From contig JALTMR010000460.1 of NCBI GenBank assembly GCA_027001525.1, positions 1 through 10,790 of the forward strand: 10,790 nt of DNA, in the 5' to 3' direction. A program made the position numbers and the translations under genes. The stretch is from Gammaproteobacteria bacterium (GTDB taxonomy: Bacteria; Pseudomonadota; Gammaproteobacteria; Tenderiales; Tenderiaceae). The notes under the pieces were generated by a model. The model did not search any database. It saw nothing but the letters and a program-made list of their open reading frames with translations, and was not told where the DNA came from. Position 1 is the first letter of the stretch. The number at the start of each line of letters is the position of its first letter. This document shows, piece by piece, positions 7,308 through 10,790 of the stretch.

Positions 7308-7972
7308 CACTGAGACTCCTGGGAGGCGTTGACCCGGGCCTTGAGCTGCTCGATCTCCTGACGCAACTCGGCCACCGCCTGCTCAAGCTGCCCGATGCGT
7401 TCGGCCTGATGACTGGCCGCACTCGCCACGGGCGCTGAAGCCGTCTCTAGCGACGCCACATCCACCTCGCCGCTCAACAGGTGGGCGTAACGCGAGTCCC
7501 GTTTACCGGCCTCGCGGGGAAGCTTCACCACCAGCGGTTCCGCGCGCGATGCCAGCGCCTCCAGTGCCTGTTCGGTTTGCTTTACATCGTCGAATTTGCA
7601 CAGCCGGTTTGTGCGGGTACGCAACTCACCGGGGGTCTGCGGGCCACGCAGCAGCAGTACGCAGAGGATGGCGCGCTCCTGCGCCGAGAACTGCAACTCA
7701 CTGAACTCCGTGTTGCAAAACCGGTGCTTGTATTTCACCACCCGGCTGCCGAAACCACTGGCCTCACTCAGCAGATGTTTTTTGGCCAGCTCATCCAGAG
7801 TCTGCTGCACGGTAGATTCATCCAGCGCCATCACCGGATCGCGATTGCTCTTCTGATTGCAGGCCATCATCAGCGCGTTCAACGACAGGGGATATTGATC
7901 CGGCGTGGTGACCTCCTTCTCGATCAGGCAACCAATGAGGCGAGCCTCCAGCGGGGTAAGTTCAATCTGCAT
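7307..7972 (-). CDS. yceH: YceH family protein (DUF480, UPF0502)
   Basis: 221 residues, near the usual 210-220. The N-terminus [31 protein letters not shown], then [12 protein letters not shown], is highly characteristic of DUF480 proteins, which fold as two winged-helix domains. The second domain carries [23 protein letters not shown] and later [17 protein letters not shown], the family signature. The last ~35 residues ([26 protein letters not shown]) form a short coiled coil. The winged helices suggest nucleic-acid binding, but no target or role is established. ATG 7972 has AAGGA (7984-7980 on the minus strand) at a 7-base distance, so the start is well supported. It is the first gene of the four-gene minus-strand cluster; its promoter should lie within 7973-8100, but no convincing sigma-70 match was found there on this strand. 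Confidence 0.93.
   Translation of the reverse strand: MQIELTPLEARLIGCLIEKEVTTPDQYPLSLNALMMACNQKSNRDPVMALDESTVQQTLDELAKKHLLSEASGFGSRVVKYKHRFCNTEFSELQFSAQERAILCVLLLRGPQTPGELRTRTNRLCKFDDVKQTEQALEALASRAEPLVVKLPREAGKRDSRYAHLLSGEVDVASLETASAPVASAASHQAERIGQLEQAVAELRQEIEQLKARVNASQESQ
7316..7320 (-). promoter_or_regulatory. Ribosome binding site that decides the yaiI start
   Basis: AGGAG on the minus strand, inside the last codons of the yceH-like gene, is 8 bases before ATG 7307. Combined with the TGATG overlap, it indicates re-initiation from one gene to the next. Confidence 0.6.
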
Positions 7973-8017
7973 AACACCATCCTTTCATGCCGGGAAGAGA
8001 CCTATTCACTTCCAGGC

Positions 8018-8032
8018 GGGTTACATAAACCC
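8018..8032. repeat. Short inverted repeat in the divergent intergenic region
   Basis: GGGTT (8018-8022) and AACCC (8028-8032) are perfect inverted arms around ACATA. Nearby, GGTAA occurs three times in the same orientation (8052-8056, 8062-8066, 8085-8089), the first two ten bases apart. The dyad could be an operator for the divergent genes; the arms are too short to be certain. Confidence 0.25.
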
Positions 8033-8072
8033 AACATTCACCGCAATTTGAGGTAAAGGGGGGTAAGCGCGA

Positions 8073-8102
8073 TTCAATCATAAGGGTAATTGCTTCTATA
8101 AT
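8073..8102 (+). promoter_or_regulatory. Candidate sigma-70 promoter for the HD-GYP gene
   Basis: A perfect -10 hexamer TATAAT lies at 8097-8102. The -35 is poor: TTCAAT at 8073-8078 (3 of 6) with an 18-base spacer. Transcription would begin around 8109, downstream of the ATG at 8101, which argues for translation from ATG 8143. Confidence 0.45.
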
Positions 8103-8142
8103 GGGAAACCATTCTCCTCACCCAAGGTTGCTGCAGGTCATT

Positions 8143-9288
8143 ATGAATTCAGATGAGAGCTTCCAACACCGGGATACATTGGCCTTTCTCAATCAGCGGG
8201 GGCCCCTTAAAGACAAGCTCGTCGCTGCCCACGCCGTGGTGCAGAATGCCCTCCCTTTCGTCGCCCGCATCGCCCTGGCGCTTTACGACCCCGCCACCAC
8301 GATGCTTAAGACCTACATGCACAGCAGCGGTGAGGATAATCCACTGGAGCACTACCAGACCCTCATCGACAACGCCCCTTCGCTCAAAAGAATTCTGGAG
8401 CAGGGCCAGCCGCGCGTCATCAACAAGATGCTGACGTTCGAGGATGAAAACAGCCCGCCGCATATCAAGCGCCTGGGCCGTCAGGGCTACGCCGCCAGCT
8501 ACACGATTCCCATGTTCGATAACGGTGAATTCATCGGCTTTTTATTCTTCAACTCCTACGAGGCAGATGTCTTTAGCGAGCGCGTGCTACAGGAACTGGA
8601 TCTGCACGGCCATCTCATTGCACTGATGCTCATCAAGGAGTTGTCCTTGCTGCAAACACTCACCGCAGCCATCAAAACGGCCGGCCATATTACCCACCAC
8701 CGTGACCCGGAAACCGGCAGCCACCTGGATCGCATGTCCCGCTACAGCCGCCTCATTGCCCTGGAACTGGCGAAAAAGCACGGCCTGGATGATACCTACG
8801 TCGAAAGCGTCTTCACCTTTGCACCGCTGCACGATATCGGCAAGATCGCCATCCCGGACGACATCCTCCTCAAGCCCGGGCCACTGAGCGACGAGGAGAT
8901 GAACGTCATGCGCACCCACACCCTCAAAGGGCGGCAGATGATTGATGAGCTGATTGAAAACTTCGGCCTGGAGAACCTCGACCAGGCCAATATCATGCGC
9001 AACATCACTACCTACCATCACGAGGCACTGAACGGCAGCGGTTACCCCCAGGGCCTGGCGGGGGAGAAAATCCCCCTGGAAGCACGCATTGTGGCTGTTG
9101 CGGATATTTTCGACGCCCTCACCAGCAGACGCCCCTACAAGGAGGCATGGAGCAACGAGCAGGCATTTGCACAGCTCCAAGCACTGGCCGGCGAAGTGCT
9201 GGACGCAGACTGCGTTAACGCCCTGATCGAAGCCCGCCAGGAGGTGGAACAGATCCAGCAACGGTTTCAGGAAAACAGATTGGGCTAG
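8143..9288 (+). CDS. GAF-HD-GYP cyclic-di-GMP phosphodiesterase
   Basis: 381 residues from ATG 8143 (395 from an alternative ATG 8101, which overlaps a TATAAT box). AGG at 8135-8137 precedes 8143 by 5 bases. Residues ~20-170 form a GAF-like sensor region (FVARIALALYDPATTMLKTYM, then YTIPMFDNGEFIGFLFFNS). The C-terminal HD-GYP domain shows HRDPETGSHLDRMSRYSRL, the HD pair in LHDIGKIAIPD (His230, Asp231), HHEALNGSGYPQGL (His292, His293, Glu294, Gly300-Tyr301-Pro302) and AVADIFDALTSRRPYKE. All metal-binding and GYP residues are present, so hydrolysis of cyclic di-GMP in the cytoplasm is expected; Asn replaces the more usual Asp before GSGYP. No membrane segment is seen, so the signal is probably intracellular. 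It may promote motility over biofilm growth by lowering cyclic di-GMP, which suits the chemotaxis genes downstream, but that link is inference. Confidence 0.92.
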   Translation: MNSDESFQHRDTLAFLNQRGPLKDKLVAAHAVVQNALPFVARIALALYDPATTMLKTYMHSSGEDNPLEHYQTLIDNAPSLKRILEQGQPRVINKMLTFEDENSPPHIKRLGRQGYAASYTIPMFDNGEFIGFLFFNSYEADVFSERVLQELDLHGHLIALMLIKELSLLQTLTAAIKTAGHITHHRDPETGSHLDRMSRYSRLIALELAKKHGLDDTYVESVFTFAPLHDIGKIAIPDDILLKPGPLSDEEMNVMRTHTLKGRQMIDELIENFGLENLDQANIMRNITTYHHEALNGSGYPQGLAGEKIPLEARIVAVADIFDALTSRRPYKEAWSNEQAFAQLQALAGEVLDADCVNALIEARQEVEQIQQRFQENRLG

Positions 9289-9662
9289 GAGCCCTCGATC
9301 TCTTTCACAATGGCCAGGTATTGGTCCAGCGTCTCTTTCTCTTTGAGCTTGTCCGCCACGGACATAAAGCGCCTGATCTCCTCCAGCGCCTCTTCCATAC
9401 GCCCGAGCTTCCACAGGGTATTAAACAACGCGATGGAGTACTTCCCCATTCCCGGATCGACCAGCACCAGGCGCTCAAAAACAATCTCGGCCTCCTGTAA
9501 CATGGCCGCACAAAAGTAAGATCCGCCCAGCATTAACAGGGCGGCCTCGTTGTCTGGCTGTTCCGCCAGCACAGCCTGCAATCGCTGGCGTGAAGCCGCT
9601 TCATCGCCCTGCCGCGACAACAGCCTGGCTTCGCTCAGGGTCTGTTCAATATTCACTGCCAT
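9285..9662 (-). CDS. Small tetratricopeptide-repeat protein
   Basis: 125 residues from ATG 9662. A TTG one codon earlier (9665) is in frame but would have its GAGAG ribosome site too close. The sequence is almost entirely helical, with TPR-type spacing: EARLLSRQGDEAASRQRLQAVLAEQPDNEAALLMLGGSYFCAA, then EAEIVFERLVLVDPGMGKYSIALFNTLWKLGRMEEALEEI, giving about three repeats between residues ~5 and 100. No signal peptide or membrane segment is present, so it is probably a cytoplasmic protein-interaction module. Partner and function are unknown. It is convergent with the HD-GYP gene, and the two stop codons share CTAG at 9285-9288. Confidence 0.85.
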   Translation of the reverse strand: MAVNIEQTLSEARLLSRQGDEAASRQRLQAVLAEQPDNEAALLMLGGSYFCAAMLQEAEIVFERLVLVDPGMGKYSIALFNTLWKLGRMEEALEEIRRFMSVADKLKEKETLDQYLAIVKEIEGS

Positions 9663-9726
9663 CAAAAACTCTCTGCGTTAAATAGTAAGGCCCGCAAACA
9701 ACATCTGGAGACCAAGGTTTCAGCTA

Positions 9727-9753
9727 TCAAGTTTACTCACCAGATGCCGTAAA
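9727..9753 (+). promoter_or_regulatory. Sigma-28 (FliA) flagellar-type promoter
   Basis: TCAAGTTT (9727-9734), an 11-base spacer, then GCCGTAAA (9746-9753). Compared with the enterobacterial FliA consensus TAAAGTTT-N11-GCCGATAA, this matches 7 of 8 and 6 of 8 positions with exactly the preferred spacing. It lies about 60 bases upstream of the PAS gene and points toward it. Chemoreceptor genes are classic FliA targets, so position and content agree. Confidence 0.75.
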
Positions 9754-9814
9754 AATCCCTTGAAGATAACCAAAGAGATAGTAAAAGCACACTGTAACCG
9801 CGAGACCCACTGGT

Positions 9815-10333
9815 ATGAAGCAACGGATTGCCCCGACAGATAAAGAGTGGTTTTTGCCAGAAGGTGAAACCATCATCTCCAAGACCGACACCAAAGGTCG
9901 TATCACCTATGGCAACGGCATTTTACTGGAAATCACAGGATTCAGCGAAGCAGAGTTGCTTGGCAAGCAACACAATATCGTTCGCCACCCCGACATGCCC
10001 CGAGGTGTCTTCCACCTGTTGTGGGAGACGGTAAAGGCCGGCGAGGAGTTTAATGGCTACGTCAAAAATCTGCGCAAGGATGGCGGCTTTTACTGGGTCT
10101 TTGCCAACGTCACCCCCAGTTACAACGGCCGCGGCGAGCTGGTCGGGTACTACTCGGTGAGACGCAAACCCTCAGCGGCGGCACTCAAGAGCATTCAACC
10201 CGTTTATCAACAGATGCTGGCGGCGGAGCGGGCGGCAACCACCAAAGAAGCCATCAGCGCCTCACGCAATGTGCTGCAAGGCATTCTGGAAACCAAGGGG
10301 GTCAGCTATGACGAATTTGTCTTCACGCTTTAG
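9815..10333 (+). CDS. Stand-alone Aer-type PAS sensor protein (CetB-like)
   Basis: 172 residues, soluble. Residues ~20-115 align with the PAS domain of the E. coli aerotaxis receptor Aer without a gap from my recollection of that sequence: Asn34, HNIVRHPDMP (His53, Arg57, His58, Asp60), Trp70, VKN (Asn85) and YWV (Tyr93) fall at the same numbers. In Aer this domain holds FAD and reports cellular redox state. Trp79 of Aer is Phe79 here. After the PAS domain a ~55-residue helical tail ends KGVSYDEFVFTL, an ending I recall from other stand-alone proteins of this type. There is no membrane segment and no signalling domain. It overlaps the next gene by 26 bases, suggesting that sensor and transducer act together. 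The ribosome binding site before ATG 9815 is weak. FAD as cofactor is inferred from the family. Confidence 0.9.
   Translation: MKQRIAPTDKEWFLPEGETIISKTDTKGRITYGNGILLEITGFSEAELLGKQHNIVRHPDMPRGVFHLLWETVKAGEEFNGYVKNLRKDGGFYWVFANVTPSYNGRGELVGYYSVRRKPSAAALKSIQPVYQQMLAAERAATTKEAISASRNVLQGILETKGVSYDEFVFTL
10295..10301 (+). promoter_or_regulatory. Ribosome binding site for the overlapping chemoreceptor gene
   Basis: AAGGGGG lies inside the PAS gene, 6 bases before ATG 10308, an ideal Shine-Dalgarno position. It supports a real separate gene rather than a frameshifted continuation of the PAS protein. Confidence 0.7.
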
Positions 10334-10790
10334 TCCGGCGCAAGCCCTGCTCTTCGCTCTGGGAGCCATCGTTGCGCAAACCGTTTACGTGCTGGCACAA
10401 ACCGGCGCCGACATCATCCTCATCGTCACGACCGCACTGGGCATTGGCTTTGCCTTGCTCGCCTTACGAAGCCAAAGAGCAAACCAGCAGCTGGACCAGA
10501 AGGTGGTTCAGTTGTGCCGGCAGATGGCCCGAGGTGAACTGGAACAGCGCATCACCCGCATCCCCTCACACCTTCCTTCCGCCCCCAGTGCTCACGCTTT
10601 AAATGCCGCGCTGGACCAAATCGAGGTCTACATGCGTGAAAGCGCGACCCTGATCCAGTACCAGAGAATGAGACGTTTCTACCGTCCGATCCTGAGCGAG
10701 GGAGTGCACGGCCTGTTCAGTACCGCGCTAGATGAACTGGAAAACTCACTCAAGGCGATGGAGGAAAACTACTGGCGCAGCAACGCGAAC
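10308..10790 (+). CDS. Chemoreceptor-type membrane transducer, N-terminal part (CetA-like; truncated by window edge)
   Basis: ATG 10308 opens a frame that stays open to the last base, giving 161 residues. It begins inside the PAS gene in another frame. Two hydrophobic segments, residues ~11-29 and ~36-53, are separated by only AQTGAD, forming a membrane hairpin with essentially no periplasmic domain, as in Aer. A HAMP-like region follows (MARGELEQRI, then ALNAALDQIEVYMRESA, residues ~73-113), and then RRFYRPILSEGVHGLFSTALDELENSL, which looks like a second HAMP-like or linker segment seen in some chemoreceptors. The methyl-accepting signalling hairpin would lie beyond 10790 and is not visible, so identity as a methyl-accepting protein is inference. 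The short hairpin and the upstream PAS gene suggest that it receives its signal from the PAS protein. Confidence 0.75.
   Translation, partial: MTNLSSRFSPAQALLFALGAIVAQTVYVLAQTGADIILIVTTALGIGFALLALRSQRANQQLDQKVVQLCRQMARGELEQRITRIPSHLPSAPSAHALNAALDQIEVYMRESATLIQYQRMRRFYRPILSEGVHGLFSTALDELENSLKAMEENYWRSNAN

Noticed and set aside
8587..9414. A 275-codon minus-strand frame opposite the HD-GYP gene
   Set aside because: It spans two real genes in a shadow frame and has no ribosome binding site or recognisable domain.
10372..10602. A 76-codon frame inside the chemoreceptor region
   Set aside because: The overlapping frame from 10308 stays open to the window end, has a strong ribosome binding site and encodes recognisable membrane and HAMP-like segments, so this one is a shadow.
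9815..10790. A frameshifted single aer gene
   Set aside because: The PAS protein has its own helical C-terminal tail ending as in other stand-alone PAS proteins, and the second gene has a well-placed ribosome binding site and start. Two intact genes explain this better than a recent frameshift.

Overview
The window reads as chromosomal DNA of a free-living, GC-rich gammaproteobacterium. The evidence is the set of families (TruC, the YceH and YaiI proteins, a 7TMR-DISM sensor kinase, an Aer-type PAS protein), Gram-negative envelope proteins (a lipoprotein and an outer-membrane barrel) and a flagellar-type promoter, which implies motility. No tRNA, rRNA, CRISPR array, insertion sequence or phage gene was seen. 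Coding density is high, and no gene-free stretch exceeds about 190 bases.

Layout. Bases 3-1196 (+): the C-terminal part of an NmrA-like NAD(P)-binding protein, followed after 6 bases by truC. Bases 1197-1391: a gap with an 18-base near-palindrome and a likely promoter. Bases 1392-4290 (+): a two-gene export unit, made of a large lipoprotein with ZU5-like and PKD/Ig-like domains and a small outer-membrane beta-barrel. Bases 4322-7972 (-): a tight four-gene cluster transcribed yceH, yaiI, 7TMR-DISM histidine kinase, NarL-type response regulator, with stop/start overlap or coupling at two of the three junctions. Bases 7973-8142: a divergent regulatory region. Bases 8143-9288 (+): a GAF/HD-GYP cyclic-di-GMP phosphodiesterase. 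Bases 9285-9662 (-): a small TPR protein whose stop codon shares a CTAG palindrome with the HD-GYP stop. Bases 9815-10790 (+): a PAS protein closely resembling the sensor domain of the aerotaxis receptor Aer. It overlaps by 26 bases a membrane-hairpin/HAMP-like chemoreceptor gene that runs off the end of the window.

The most interesting signal is this last pair. It looks like an aerotaxis receptor split into a soluble sensor and a membrane transducer, the arrangement known for CetB/CetA of Campylobacter. It is preceded by a very good sigma-28 (FliA) promoter match at 9727-9753. Together with the neighbouring HD-GYP phosphodiesterase and the kinase/regulator pair, the right half of the window is rich in signalling and motility functions. 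The lipoprotein/barrel pair is the least understood part and could be an uncharacterised surface system.
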